Numbered from the stretch's first letter, positions 15,381 to 23,294 are shown. The stretch: DNA of 36,895 nt from Desulfobacter latus (GCF_013389365.1 NZ_JACADJ010000040.1:1-36895), one strand, 5' to 3'. Translations and numbers: made by a program. The notes: generated by a model not told the origin, from the letters alone.

Positions 15381-15424
15381 TAGCGCCCTTTGGGCGTGTT
15401 AGGTGCTGGGTGCTGGGTGCTGGG
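15381..15424. repeat. Dispersed repeat, copy 1 (TAGCGCCCTTTGGG...GGTGCTGGG)
   Basis: TAGCGCCCTTTGGGCG is followed by GGTGCTGGGTGCTGGG and one more TGCTGGG unit. GCGCCC/GGGCG can pair. The same composite occurs at 19404-19458. Both copies lie in short spacers just ahead of the ribosome binding site of a plus-strand gene. Confidence 0.7.
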
Positions 15425-15467
15425 AAATGGAAATTCTGACGCTTTAGAAAAAGGATACACATAAAAT

Positions 15468-16538
15468 ATGAAAGTAGGCATTATCGGACTTCCCCAGACA
15501 GGGAAGAAAACATTGTTTCAGATTTTGACCGGAAACGAGATTACGGATCCGGCCAAGGCCTTTAATCCGGTGCCGGGTACCGCTGACATTCTGGATTCCA
15601 GGTTTGACCGGTTAGTGGAGATGTATGCCCCTAAAAAAGCGGTAAAGGCGCGTCTTGATCTGGTGCTTTTGCCCAAAATGGAGGCTGAGACCATTTCCAA
15701 AGGAGATATATTTAAAGATATATCCGACATGGATGCGATTTGCCATGTGGTCCGGGCGTTTGAGGATGAGGCTGTTTACCATGCCGAAGGCAGTGTGGAT
15801 GCCCTGCGCGATTTTGACATGGTCAATTCCGAACTTGTGATGCATGACCAGATTTTTGTGGAAAAGCGTATTGAGCGACTCTCGGCCATGGTCAAGAAAA
15901 TCAAGGATGAAGACCAGAAAAAAGAGCTGGCCCTCATGGAGAAGATGCTGGCCCACCTGGAACAGGAACTGCCGCTGCGCCTGCTTGAGTTATCCGAGGA
16001 TGAGGACAAACTGATTCGCTCCTACCCCTTTATTACGTTGAAAAAATTGGTGGTCGCGGTCAATGTGGCCGAAGATGATCTTGGCAATACAGCTATTCTG
16101 GATGCGTTTAAAGAGCGTTGCGATGCCCTGACCATAGAGGCGATGCTGGTATCGGCCAAGGTGGAGGCGGAAATTGCCATGCTGGACAGCGCCGAGGAAA
16201 AACAGGAGTTTCTTGAGGATTTAGGGATTACATCCACAGCCCTGGAAACGTTGACTGCCCTTTGTCTGAAATCATTGAACCTGATTTCGTTTTTTACCGT
16301 GGGGGAAGATGAGGTCCGGCAATGGCTGGTGAGAAAGGCAGCCAAGGCCCCCACAGCCGCAGGTGTTATCCATTCCGACCTTGAGCGCGGGTTTATCCGG
16401 GCCGAAGTGTTCAAGTATGATGATCTCATGGAACTTGGCTCGGAAGCAGAGCTGAAAAAGAACGGCAAGTTTTATGTGGAGGGCAAGGATTACGTGGTCC
16501 GGGACGGGGATATTTTAAATATCCGCTTTTCAGTGTAA
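15468..16538 (+). CDS. Divergent YchF/Obg-like P-loop NTPase with C-terminal DUF933 (TGS-like) domain
   Basis: The 356-residue protein follows the YchF layout: N-terminal P-loop domain, helical middle (about 125-200, charged, coiled-coil-like) and a C-terminal DUF933 domain (SLNLISFFTVG, RGFIRAEVFKYDDL, YVVRDGDILNIRFSV). The P-loop is GLPQTGKKT, against GLPNVGKST in canonical YchF. The switch II region, normally DIAGLVxGAS, reads LDLVLLPKMEAE, so the G3 aspartate-glycine signature is gone. NVAED keeps the NxxE of YchF. It is likely a paralogue with reduced or no hydrolysis rather than the housekeeping YchF/OLA1 ATPase. Start ATG with AAGGA upstream. Confidence 0.85.
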   Translation: MKVGIIGLPQTGKKTLFQILTGNEITDPAKAFNPVPGTADILDSRFDRLVEMYAPKKAVKARLDLVLLPKMEAETISKGDIFKDISDMDAICHVVRAFEDEAVYHAEGSVDALRDFDMVNSELVMHDQIFVEKRIERLSAMVKKIKDEDQKKELALMEKMLAHLEQELPLRLLELSEDEDKLIRSYPFITLKKLVVAVNVAEDDLGNTAILDAFKERCDALTIEAMLVSAKVEAEIAMLDSAEEKQEFLEDLGITSTALETLTALCLKSLNLISFFTVGEDEVRQWLVRKAAKAPTAAGVIHSDLERGFIRAEVFKYDDLMELGSEAELKKNGKFYVEGKDYVVRDGDILNIRFSV

Positions 16539-16545
16539 GCGTTAC

Positions 16546-16601
16546 AATCCGGGGATACAATACTATGTTTCCTGTGAAAAATAGTACTGTAGTCCCGGAT
16601 T
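16546..16601. terminator. Hairpin between convergent genes
   Basis: AATCCGGG (16546-16553) pairs with CCCGGATT (16594-16601), with an inner ACTAT/ATAGT pair. It occupies most of the 68-base gap between two converging genes and may end transcription both ways, though neither side has a strong T run. Confidence 0.5.
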
Positions 16602-16606
16602 AACAA

Positions 16607-17011
16607 TTATTCCGGGGCGTTGCCGTGTGCTTCGGAAATCCGTTCTTTGAGATGCGCCATGTCCTGCGCATCATATTCATACATGTCAAAGCAGCATGCG
16701 TCTTCGCCCAGAAGGCCCTCGGGCACCCAATCGCCTATCTCCCGGGGATCGGTGACCAGGTCTCCATAAAAGCAGACAGACAGCCACCGGTCATCCGGAT
16801 CATCATCAATGACATCTACCATGGCAAACAGCGGGCGCTTGGTCTGGGCCGTGTGCCGGGGGCGAAAAGAGTAGCTCACGCCGGGCCGGCTGACAAAGTC
16901 AAGGGTAATGTCGGGCAGGGTGTTGACATAGTCCACAAGCTCGGTAAATGCCTTGCGGGTCTGGTTGTCATTATCTTTCCAGTCATTTAATAACGCGTCA
17001 AGTTCTTTCAT
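16607..17011 (-). CDS. Conserved-looking acidic hypothetical protein
   Basis: A 134-residue protein I do not recognise. It has no signal peptide or membrane segment and is strongly acidic. The middle forms a beta-rich stretch (LDFVSRPGVSYSFRP, LFAMVDVIDDDPDDRW, LSVCFYGDLVTD), and the C-terminal part has CCFDMYEYD followed by a helix. It lies 3 bases downstream of moaB on the same strand, so it probably belongs to the pyrR-moaB unit. The tight spacing and normal codon use argue that it is a real gene. No function is proposed. Confidence 0.7.
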   Translation of the reverse strand: MKELDALLNDWKDNDNQTRKAFTELVDYVNTLPDITLDFVSRPGVSYSFRPRHTAQTKRPLFAMVDVIDDDPDDRWLSVCFYGDLVTDPREIGDWVPEGLLGEDACCFDMYEYDAQDMAHLKERISEAHGNAPE

Positions 17012-17014
17012 AAT

Positions 17015-17518
17015 TTATTCCTTTGCATGTTTAATTAAATGTCCAAGTTCCGGGAAAATCAGATTGGTGCAAGCCAGTTTGCAGGCGTTGAGACTGCCGG
17101 GTATGCAGAATACGGCTGTGCCTTTTATAAAGCCTGCCGTGGTCCGGGACAAAATGGCGGCAGAGTCAATCTGTTCAAAACTGAGCTGGGCAAATACCGG
17201 CCCAAAAGCGGTCAGTTCCTTGTCAAACAGAGGCCGGACCGCTTCTATGGTGACATCTTTGGGGCTGATGCCGGTACCGCCGGTCATGATAACGGCATGG
17301 GGACCGATGCGCTCAATAATATGTCCAAGCGCATCTGTGATAGCGGTTGCATCATCTGGAATCACCTGGTGAATCACCACGTCATGCCCCTCTTTTTTGG
17401 CCTGTTTTTTTATCCATAACCCGCTTTTGTCGTTTTTAAAAGTCCGGGTGGAAGACATGGATAAGATGGCAATTTTGAGGTGCCTGGGCAAAGATGTACG
17501 ATGGGAGTGGGCGCTCAT
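17015..17518 (-). CDS. moaB: MoaB/MogA-family molybdenum cofactor biosynthesis protein
   Basis: A 167-residue MoCF-domain protein that would adenylylate molybdopterin before molybdate insertion. It shows the family signatures AILSMSSTRT, IMTGGTGISPKDVTIEAVRP and FCIPGSLNACKLA. MoaB rather than MogA is suggested by length and sequence style, but the two are hard to separate. The first 13 residues before LKIAILS are extra. Its ATG overlaps the stop of pyrR (ATGA at 17515-17518), so translation is coupled. The other molybdopterin genes (mobA, moaE, moaC) start 300 bases away on the opposite strand. Confidence 0.9.
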   Translation of the reverse strand: MSAHSHRTSLPRHLKIAILSMSSTRTFKNDKSGLWIKKQAKKEGHDVVIHQVIPDDATAITDALGHIIERIGPHAVIMTGGTGISPKDVTIEAVRPLFDKELTAFGPVFAQLSFEQIDSAAILSRTTAGFIKGTAVFCIPGSLNACKLACTNLIFPELGHLIKHAKE

Positions 17519-18057
17519 GAAAATTTAAGTTCCCTGTAAACGCAGTCTTCGTTGTCTTGTTCAAGGACATGAACATGGATCATGTCGTCCGATTCCGTGT
17601 CTGCAAAAATACCCTGGTAATCTGCCTGGATGGGCAGTTCCCTGTGACCCCTGTCCACCAGGATGGCGAGCTCAATGCGGGAAGGCCTGCCAAAATCCAT
17701 CAACGCCTCCATGGCAGCCCGGACAGTCCTTCCGGTGAAAAGTACGTCATCCACCAAGATGATCTCTTTATCATCCACGGAAAAGGGGATGTTCGAGGGC
17801 CTTACCGTGGGCTGGTGGCTGATTTTTGTCCAGTCGTCCCGGTACATGTTGATGTCCATGGATCCTACAGGCAGAGTTGTGCCTTCAATGGCGGCGATCT
17901 GCTCTGCCAGACGTTTTGCAAGAAAGTCGCCCCGGGTCTGGATACCCACTAAGGCCAGGTTTTTTACCCCTTTATGTTTTTCAATGATTTCGTAGGCAAT
18001 GCGGGTGATGATCCGTTTATAATCCTGATCATTGAGAATGCTCTTTTTTTTTGTCAT
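17515..18057 (-). CDS. pyrR: PyrR-type pyrimidine regulator / uracil phosphoribosyltransferase
   Basis: A 180-residue type I phosphoribosyltransferase. The PRPP-binding loop is IILVDDVLFTGRTVRAAM (about 97-114), with GIQTRGDFLAKRL, NMYRDD and LVDRGHRELPI, all characteristic of PyrR. In Bacillus PyrR binds pyr mRNA and causes attenuation; in proteobacteria the RNA-binding role is less clear and it may serve as an UPRTase. No pyr gene or PyrR-binding leader is visible here. GGGAT precedes the ATG. First gene of the pyrR - moaB - hypothetical unit. Confidence 0.93.
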   Translation of the reverse strand: MTKKKSILNDQDYKRIITRIAYEIIEKHKGVKNLALVGIQTRGDFLAKRLAEQIAAIEGTTLPVGSMDINMYRDDWTKISHQPTVRPSNIPFSVDDKEIILVDDVLFTGRTVRAAMEALMDFGRPSRIELAILVDRGHRELPIQADYQGIFADTESDDMIHVHVLEQDNEDCVYRELKFS

Positions 18058-18145
18058 GGTATCCCTTCTTAAGTGTTCGGATATGCCCTAAAAGTTTTTT
18101 CTACCATCTTTTTTTTAGCACGGCAACACCTTGATTTCTTATCCG

Positions 18146-18273
18146 GCAATTCTAAATTTTATTCTCGCACAAAGCCTCAAAGAGACAAAGGGGCACAAAG
18201 TAGAATAAAAATCTTTGTGTCTTGGTGGCTTTGTGCGCGTTTTCAACGAATAAAGATGCATATTTAGAATTGC
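18146..18273. repeat. 128-bp composite inverted repeat (possible MITE) between pyrR and mobA
   Basis: Outer arms GCAATTCTAAAT (18146-18157) and ATTTAGAATTGC (18262-18273) match exactly; inner arms CGCACAAAGCC (18166-18176) and GGCTTTGTGCG (18227-18237) also match exactly, and between them lie ACAAAG/CTTTGT repeats. ATCCGG occurs near both outer edges (18141-18146 and 18282-18287). It fills most of the intergenic region of divergent genes. The CTTTGTG-type inner repeat is a common intergenic sequence family. Confidence 0.7.
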
Positions 18274-18353
18274 TGTTTTTTATCCGGATTCATATAATGA
18301 AGATTAAGATTAAGGAGTTCGGAAGAAATTAAAGCAGAAGGTATTAAAGATAT

Positions 18354-18995
18354 TTGGAAAAGATCGATTGCACGGGCGTGATCCTGGCTGGTGGGTGTAA
18401 CCGCAGGTTTCCCGGTAGAAACAAGGCATTTCAAAGGGTTGGGGCAAATACCATGCTGGCACGGATTCATTCTTTGTTTTCCAGGGTGTTCAAAGAAGTG
18501 ATTCTGGTCGTTAATGACCCGGCACTTTTTTTAGATATTGACGCTTTGGTTGTAACGGATATTGATCCGTCCCAATGCGCTCTGGCCGGACTGCATGCAG
18601 GCCTGTTTCATGCCGGCTTTGACTGGAGCTATGTAACGGCCTGTGACGTTCCTTTTGTCAATGAGAAGGTCATCCGGTACCTTTTTGCGCAACGGTGTTC
18701 CGGCAAGCAGATTATCATACCCAGAAGCTGGGAAGGGCTTGAACCGTTGTCGGCCCTGTATCATAAATCCTGTTTGCCAAGGATTGAAACCAATCTTGAA
18801 AAAAAGGTATTTATGATTAAAAAATTTTATAAGCCCGAAAGGGTCAAGCAGATTTCGCCCCAAACGCTTGAATCCCTGGACCCGGAGTTGCGTTTTAAGT
18901 TTAATGTGAACACCCCCGCCGACCTTGAAACAGCCAGGGGCATGGTCCAAGTATTGAATACGGGTCATGGACGGGAGCAAAGAGAATATGTATAA
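18354..18995 (+). CDS. mobA: Molybdenum cofactor guanylyltransferase
   Basis: MobA attaches GMP to molybdopterin, making the guanine dinucleotide cofactor used by DMSO-reductase-type enzymes such as formate dehydrogenases. The nucleotide-binding start is GVILAGGCNRRFPGRNKAF (usual LAGGxSxRMGxxK), followed by YVTACDVPFV (metal-binding Asp) and IPRSWEGLEPLSALYHKSC, with FNVNTPADLE near the end. The start taken is TTG at 18354 because no ATG or GTG in frame precedes the conserved strand; AGAAGG lies 12 bases upstream, so the start is somewhat uncertain. First of mobA-moaE-moaC on the plus strand. Confidence 0.9.
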   Translation: MEKIDCTGVILAGGCNRRFPGRNKAFQRVGANTMLARIHSLFSRVFKEVILVVNDPALFLDIDALVVTDIDPSQCALAGLHAGLFHAGFDWSYVTACDVPFVNEKVIRYLFAQRCSGKQIIIPRSWEGLEPLSALYHKSCLPRIETNLEKKVFMIKKFYKPERVKQISPQTLESLDPELRFKFNVNTPADLETARGMVQVLNTGHGREQREYV

Positions 18996-19031
18996 TTCGA
19001 TCATCCAGTATCACATATATACGGAGGACCT

Positions 19032-19391
19032 ATGGATTTACCTGCAATGATAAACCAGATGAAAAATCATCCCGATTTTTCCAAAGCCGGAATGGTGCTT
19101 TACCATAACGGGGTGGTCCGGGACAGTTCCCGGGACGGTCGGCCTGTATCAGGCATGACTGTAACCGTAGATCAGGAAAAACTGGATCGGATTATAGACC
19201 AGACCCGGGCCATGCCCGGAATTGTGGAAGTGCTGGTGCATATCAATTCCGATATGCCGCTGATGGTGGGCGATGATGTGATGTTTCTGGCCGTGGCAGG
19301 CGATATCCGGGAGCATGTGATTGATGCCTTAACCCTGGCCTTGAACCGGATAAAAACTGAAGCCACCGCCAAAACCCAGGTGTTTGTCTGA
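19032..19391 (+). CDS. moaE: Molybdopterin synthase large subunit-like protein (MoaE)
   Basis: A 119-residue MoaE-type protein: HNGVVRDSSRDGRPVSGMTV, a middle EVLVHINSDMPLMVGDDVMF and AVAGDIREHVIDALTLALNR. MoaE transfers sulfur from MoaD to precursor Z. Relative to E. coli MoaE (about 150 residues) it is short and ends soon after the dimer helix; the usual lysine-rich C-terminal active-site loop is reduced to IKTEATAKTQVFV, so it may be a variant. GGAGG precedes the ATG. No moaD is seen nearby. The next gene, moaC, follows after a dispersed repeat. Confidence 0.8.
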   Translation: MDLPAMINQMKNHPDFSKAGMVLYHNGVVRDSSRDGRPVSGMTVTVDQEKLDRIIDQTRAMPGIVEVLVHINSDMPLMVGDDVMFLAVAGDIREHVIDALTLALNRIKTEATAKTQVFV

Positions 19392-19403
19392 TGTCTCCTG
19401 AAT

Positions 19404-19458
19404 TTAGCGCCCTTTGGGTCGGCTGTTGGCTGTTGGGTGCTGGGTGCTGGGTGCTGGG
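19404..19458. repeat. Dispersed repeat, copy 2
   Basis: TTTAGCGCCCTTTGGG is followed by GGCTGTTGGCTGTTGGG and tandem TGCTGGG units, matching the copy at 15381-15424 with a longer middle. It lies between moaE and the moaC ribosome binding site. Confidence 0.7.
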
Positions 19459-19491
19459 AATTCATTATACCAACGAGTTAAAGGAGTTGCT

Positions 19492-19989
19492 GTGAACGAA
19501 TTCACCCATGTTGACGGCCAGGGCCGTGTGAGAATGGTGGATGTGGGGCAAAAGTCCCCTACAAAACGTGTTGCCGTGGCAAAAGGGACGGTTTTTATGT
19601 CCACGGAGACCCTGGTAGCCATTGTCGATGAAACGGTCAAGAAGGGAAATGTGCTGGAAACAGCACGCATTGCAGGGATCATGGCGGCCAAGCAGACCTG
19701 GTCCCTGATTCCCATGTGCCATCCGCTGAACATCACCCATGCCCGGGTGAATTTTTTTGACGATAGGGAAAACAGCTGTATTCATATTGAGGCACAAGTG
19801 TCGCTGACCGAAAAAACAGGGGTGGAGATGGAAGCCATGACAGCAGTCAGTGTTGCAGCCCTGACCATTTATGATATGTGCAAGGCCTATGATAAAGGCA
19901 TGGAAATTTCCAATATTCATCTGGCCTTTAAATCCGGTGGAAAAAGCGGCACATACACAGCCCCTGAAACTCGACTATCAAGTTTTTAG
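19492..19989 (+). CDS. moaC: Cyclic pyranopterin monophosphate synthase accessory protein (MoaC)
   Basis: MoaC completes formation of cyclic pyranopterin monophosphate from the MoaA product, the first stage of molybdopterin synthesis. The 165 residues contain FTHVDGQGRVRMVDVG at the start, GIMAAKQT, IPMCHPLNITHA and TGVEMEAMTAVSVAALTIYD, all conserved, and end in KSGGKSGTY. The start chosen is GTG at 19492, six bases after AAGGAG; the open frame further upstream runs through the dispersed repeat and is not credible. The symbol and function are secure. Confidence 0.95.
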   Translation: MNEFTHVDGQGRVRMVDVGQKSPTKRVAVAKGTVFMSTETLVAIVDETVKKGNVLETARIAGIMAAKQTWSLIPMCHPLNITHARVNFFDDRENSCIHIEAQVSLTEKTGVEMEAMTAVSVAALTIYDMCKAYDKGMEISNIHLAFKSGGKSGTYTAPETRLSSF

Positions 19990-20018
19990 GAAATTTGTTC
20001 AAACAGAAGGTGAGGCTG

Positions 20019-21302
20019 ATGAAGCGACTTGAACAAAAATCTGTCCGGTTTTGTATGCATCGGGAAAAGAAACAGATTTATAAGAAACGGAAAACATTAT
20101 ATCATGGCTTACTTTATTTAGTACTGATACTGATCCTTGCCGGAACCTTGGGGTGCGGGGATCGGAAAAAAGTGGAACCTCCCCGGGAAAATCCGTTGGT
20201 GAAGGTGGCTGAGTCAGACCTGCCTGACTTTACGGATACCTTGTTTTTGCAGGACCTTGGGGCCGCCATTGACCAGAGTCTTGTCTATTTTAAACGGGTG
20301 CCGGCAACCCGGACCTATGAGTATGGAAATGATGTGTACAATGCCTCTCATATGATCTCTTCCCTTGAAACCTTTAAAGCCTTTCTTGAAACCAGGCCGT
20401 CGGCCAAAGACCTGAACCGGTTTATCCGGGAAACGTATACGGTATATAAAAGTATCGGCGGCGCAAATAAAGATGTACTGTTTACCGGCTATTTTGAACC
20501 CACCTATCCGGGCAGCCGTACCCCGGGTCCGGGCTATCCCTGGCCGGTCTACGCCATGCCCGATGATCTGTTTCAGATTGATCTGTCGGCGTTTTCCGAT
20601 GCATATAAAGGGCATAAACGGCTCATGGCGCGTGTTGATTCAAAGTCTCGCAGGGTTAGACCCTACTACACCCGGGAGCAGATCAACAATCAGTTGGATT
20701 TTGCACAAAAAGCCCGGCCCGTGGTCTGGCTGGCCAACCGTATTGACCGGTTTTTTCTGGAGATTCAGGGATCGGGAAGGGTATCACTTGCCGATGGGGA
20801 AATTGCGCGCCTCCACTATGCCGGGGTTAATGGCCGTAAATACAGTGCGGTGGGCAAATATCTCATTGATAAAAACGAAGTACCAAAGGAGAAGATGTCC
20901 ATGCAGGCCATACGCGAATGGCTCTCCACCCACCCGGACCGCATGGACGAAGTGCTTTTTACCAATGACAGCTTTGTGTTTTTCAAGGAAGGGAAGGGCG
21001 GCCCCTTTGGTTGCATCAATGTCACCGTAACGCCTGTGCGCTCCATTGCCACGGATACCAAACTTTTTCCCAAAGGCGGACTGGCCTTTATCCAGACGGC
21101 ACTGCCTGCCGGTATAGGCCAACCCAAAGAGGCATGGCCCAGGGCGTCTTTGTTTGTGCTTAACCAGGATACCGGTGGTGCCATCAAGGGGCCGGGCCGG
21201 GTGGATCTTTTCTGCGGTGCCGATGACTGGGCGGATTACACTGCCGGGCACATGGTGGCCAGGGGGCAGCTCTATTTTTTGGTGCTTACATTGAATAACT
21301 AA
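20019..21302 (+). CDS. mltA: Membrane-bound lytic murein transglycosylase A-like lipoprotein
   Basis: The protein cleaves peptidoglycan glycan strands, giving 1,6-anhydromuramic ends, and would sit at the inner face of the outer membrane. A hydrophobic segment LLYLVLILILAGTLGC with a Cys suggests a lipoprotein signal, though TLGC is a poor lipobox and the ~35-residue charged stretch before it is long. The MltA core (FTGYFEPTYPGSRT, WLANRIDRFFLEIQGSGR) is followed by the 3D domain with LNQDTGGAIKGPGRVDLF, which holds the catalytic Asp. I use the ATG at 20019, preceded by AAGGTGAGG, over the TTG at 19995. It follows moaC by 29 bases. Confidence 0.9.
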   Translation: MKRLEQKSVRFCMHREKKQIYKKRKTLYHGLLYLVLILILAGTLGCGDRKKVEPPRENPLVKVAESDLPDFTDTLFLQDLGAAIDQSLVYFKRVPATRTYEYGNDVYNASHMISSLETFKAFLETRPSAKDLNRFIRETYTVYKSIGGANKDVLFTGYFEPTYPGSRTPGPGYPWPVYAMPDDLFQIDLSAFSDAYKGHKRLMARVDSKSRRVRPYYTREQINNQLDFAQKARPVVWLANRIDRFFLEIQGSGRVSLADGEIARLHYAGVNGRKYSAVGKYLIDKNEVPKEKMSMQAIREWLSTHPDRMDEVLFTNDSFVFFKEGKGGPFGCINVTVTPVRSIATDTKLFPKGGLAFIQTALPAGIGQPKEAWPRASLFVLNQDTGGAIKGPGRVDLFCGADDWADYTAGHMVARGQLYFLVLTLNN

Positions 21303-21347
21303 GGGATTTTCCCTGCGAAAAACGGCCGACAATAGAATCAAGTCCGT
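21302..21347. repeat. Dispersed 45-base repeat, copy 1
   Basis: The segment GGGATTTTCCCT, AAAAA, CCGACAATAGAAT, AAG is matched base for base over most of its length at about 36550-36596. It lies between mltA and the HPt gene. Confidence 0.5.
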
Positions 21348-21362
21348 AATTAAGGTAATTTC

Positions 21363-21683
21363 ATGGATTTTCACAATATTAAGTCGTCTTTAGGCGTTGA
21401 TACAAATGAAGCCAAAGAACTGGCTCGTCTTCTGGCCGATACCCTGGCATCTGATATAGAAAAGATCCGCCGGGGTATCCGGGATAATGATGTGGCATCC
21501 ATTCGTTTTGTGGCACATTCCATGAAGGGCTCGTCCGGAAATTTGGGATTTGAAAAATTTTCTCAGTTGGCTGCAATTGTGGAGACCCGTTCCCGGGCCG
21601 GCCGGCTTGATGGTTTGGGGGATTTGCTTTTGGACATGCAGGGCCTTTTAGAAAAACTTGAAGATAGTCTGTCCGGCAGGTGA
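21363..21683 (+). CDS. Histidine phosphotransfer (HPt) protein
   Basis: A 106-residue all-helical HPt domain. The phospho-accepting His lies in FVAHSMKGSSGNLGFEKFS (about residue 57), the canonical HxxKGxxxxxG pattern. It would relay phosphate between a hybrid kinase and a receiver, most likely the receiver of the next gene, which starts after one base. AAGG precedes the ATG by about 8 bases. No hybrid kinase is encoded in the window, so the phosphate donor is unknown. Confidence 0.9.
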   Translation: MDFHNIKSSLGVDTNEAKELARLLADTLASDIEKIRRGIRDNDVASIRFVAHSMKGSSGNLGFEKFSQLAAIVETRSRAGRLDGLGDLLLDMQGLLEKLEDSLSGR

Positions 21684-21684
21684 T

Positions 21685-22800
21685 ATGGCTGACGCATATT
21701 CCATACTTGTGGTTGACGACAACCTGTTGAATCTTAAGCTCATTGAAAAAGTACTGACCAAGGAGGGATATATTGCCCTGTTAGCGGACAATGGGCCTGA
21801 TGCCAGGCATATAGCCGCCCAAGAACATCCGGACCTTATCCTGCTCGACATTGAAATGCCCGATGAAGACGGGTTTGAAGTTATTAAGAAACTTAAAAAT
21901 AATGCAGCTACCGTTACCATCCCTGTGATTTTTTTAACGGGTGTGTCCGAGGTGGATGTCAAGCTGAAGGGTTTTGAGCTTGGGGCCGTGGACTATATCG
22001 TCAAGCCCTTTCATCCCCAGGAGGTTCTGGCCCGGGTACGTATTCACCTCAAACTTTCCATTGGCATCAATTCCCTGGTGCAGAACCAGGCCAGAAAGCT
22101 GCGTCAGGTAACCCAGGCCCAGCACGCCATGCTGCCCAGGCCCGAAGACTTTCCCAATGCCGGATTCAGTGTTTTCTACCTGCCCCTGGAAGAGGCCGGT
22201 GGGGATTTTTATGATATTTTAAATATTTCAAATCAGATCACCGGATATTTTCTGGCGGATTCATCGGGGCATGACATTGGAACCTCGTACATCACTGCAT
22301 CTGTCAAGGCACTTCTGGCCCAGAACTGCAACCTGGTGTACTCACCGATAGAAAGCATGAGAATGATCAATGATGTACTCGTGGAAATTCTGCCCAGGGA
22401 GAAATATCTCACCGCATGCTACATGCACCTGAATCGCGACACCAGGCTTATGACCCTGGTGAATGCAGGTCATCCGCCTGTGGTTTACATGCCTAGGGGA
22501 AAACCGCCTTTTTTCATAAAAACCCAGGGAGATATTCTGGGCATGTTTGCCGATGCGACCTTTGGCATAAAAAAAATTGCAGTAAATAAAGGGGATCGAT
22601 TTTTTATTTACTCGGATGGGCTGGTAGAATCCTCAGAAAAAAAAATATCATGGGTGGCAGGGATGAAAAGGTTTTTAACCATCTTTGAAGGGCTGGGTAA
22701 GTCGGACCTCCCCGATGTCCCGAATATACTGATGTCCCGGCTTTTTAACGGAGATCCCATGCCCGAAGACGATATCGTTCTTTTATGTATTGAGGTGTGA
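21685..22800 (+). CDS. Receiver-PP2C (RsbU-type) phosphatase
   Basis: The 371-residue protein joins an N-terminal receiver (ILVVDDN, LLDIEMPDEDG with the phospho-Asp, TG, VKPF) through a helical linker to a SpoIIE/PP2C phosphatase domain (EEAGGDFYDI, LADSSGHDIG, NAGHPPVVY, FIYSDGLVES, EDDIVLL). Metal-binding Asp residues of PP2C are present. Such proteins dephosphorylate anti-sigma-factor antagonists when their receiver is phosphorylated. The ATG at 21685 follows AGG by five bases; the open frame continues upstream to 21658 inside the HPt gene but that start is less likely. Confidence 0.92.
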   Translation: MADAYSILVVDDNLLNLKLIEKVLTKEGYIALLADNGPDARHIAAQEHPDLILLDIEMPDEDGFEVIKKLKNNAATVTIPVIFLTGVSEVDVKLKGFELGAVDYIVKPFHPQEVLARVRIHLKLSIGINSLVQNQARKLRQVTQAQHAMLPRPEDFPNAGFSVFYLPLEEAGGDFYDILNISNQITGYFLADSSGHDIGTSYITASVKALLAQNCNLVYSPIESMRMINDVLVEILPREKYLTACYMHLNRDTRLMTLVNAGHPPVVYMPRGKPPFFIKTQGDILGMFADATFGIKKIAVNKGDRFFIYSDGLVESSEKKISWVAGMKRFLTIFEGLGKSDLPDVPNILMSRLFNGDPMPEDDIVLLCIEV

Positions 22801-22802
22801 TA

Positions 22803-23243
22803 ATGTCTGAACTTCTGGATGTTTATGAAATTAACGTAGAGGAAGATCGTGTCTTTATACAATGTTCTTCCGCCATGGAACATATTGATACGGCCTGTGC
22901 CTCAGTGCTTCTGTTTCTAAGATCCAAAGGACCAAAGTTTTTTCCCCATTTGTTTGCTGTCAGTTTAGGCATGCGCGAGGCCATGGCAAATGCCGTGCGC
23001 CATGGGAATAAATATGATTTGGGCAAGCTTGTTTCCATGGAATTGGACATCAGCCGGGACAATTGGATTTGTATGAAAATTTCCGACCAGGGACCGGGTT
23101 TTGAATGGATGCAGATTCAAAATCATGTGGCGCCTGATGAGGCGGATCACGGCAGAGGCATAAGTATCATGCGAACCTACTTTGACCGGGTCAGCTATAA
23201 TAAAAAGGGCAATACCCTATATCTTGCAAAACATATTTTGTAA
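22803..23243 (+). CDS. RsbW-like anti-sigma-factor/serine kinase ATPase
   Basis: A 146-residue GHKL ATPase of the RsbW/SpoIIAB group. The N box is MREAMANAVRHGNKYD, the G1 box DQGPGF and the G2 region HGRGISIMR. It would bind ATP and phosphorylate an STAS antagonist or hold a sigma factor. It begins two bases after the phosphatase stop, with GAGG as ribosome binding site; a GTG at 22797 is an alternative start. Neither an STAS antagonist nor a sigma factor is encoded beside it, so its partner lies elsewhere. Confidence 0.9.
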   Translation: MSELLDVYEINVEEDRVFIQCSSAMEHIDTACASVLLFLRSKGPKFFPHLFAVSLGMREAMANAVRHGNKYDLGKLVSMELDISRDNWICMKISDQGPGFEWMQIQNHVAPDEADHGRGISIMRTYFDRVSYNKKGNTLYLAKHIL

Positions 23244-23277
23244 CGTCATGATTGCGTGTAATGAAATTAATTTCCCG

Positions 23278-23294
23278 TTAATACAATCCTAACT
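23278..23294 (+). promoter_or_regulatory. Possible Pho-box-like direct repeat upstream of phoU
   Basis: TTAATACAATCCTAACT places TAAT (23279) and TAAC (23290) one helical turn apart, and another CTAACATT follows near 23322. The spacing resembles PhoB/PhoP boxes but the match to a consensus is weak. Confidence 0.25.

Noticed and set aside
15401-15424. Tandem TGCTGGG units as a CRISPR or tandem-repeat locus
   Set aside because: Units are only 7 bases without spacers, and the second copy at 19431-19458 shows it to be part of a dispersed repeat.
20784-21374. 196-codon minus-strand open frame
   Set aside because: Antisense to mltA, whose family motifs are clear; the composition is not protein-like.
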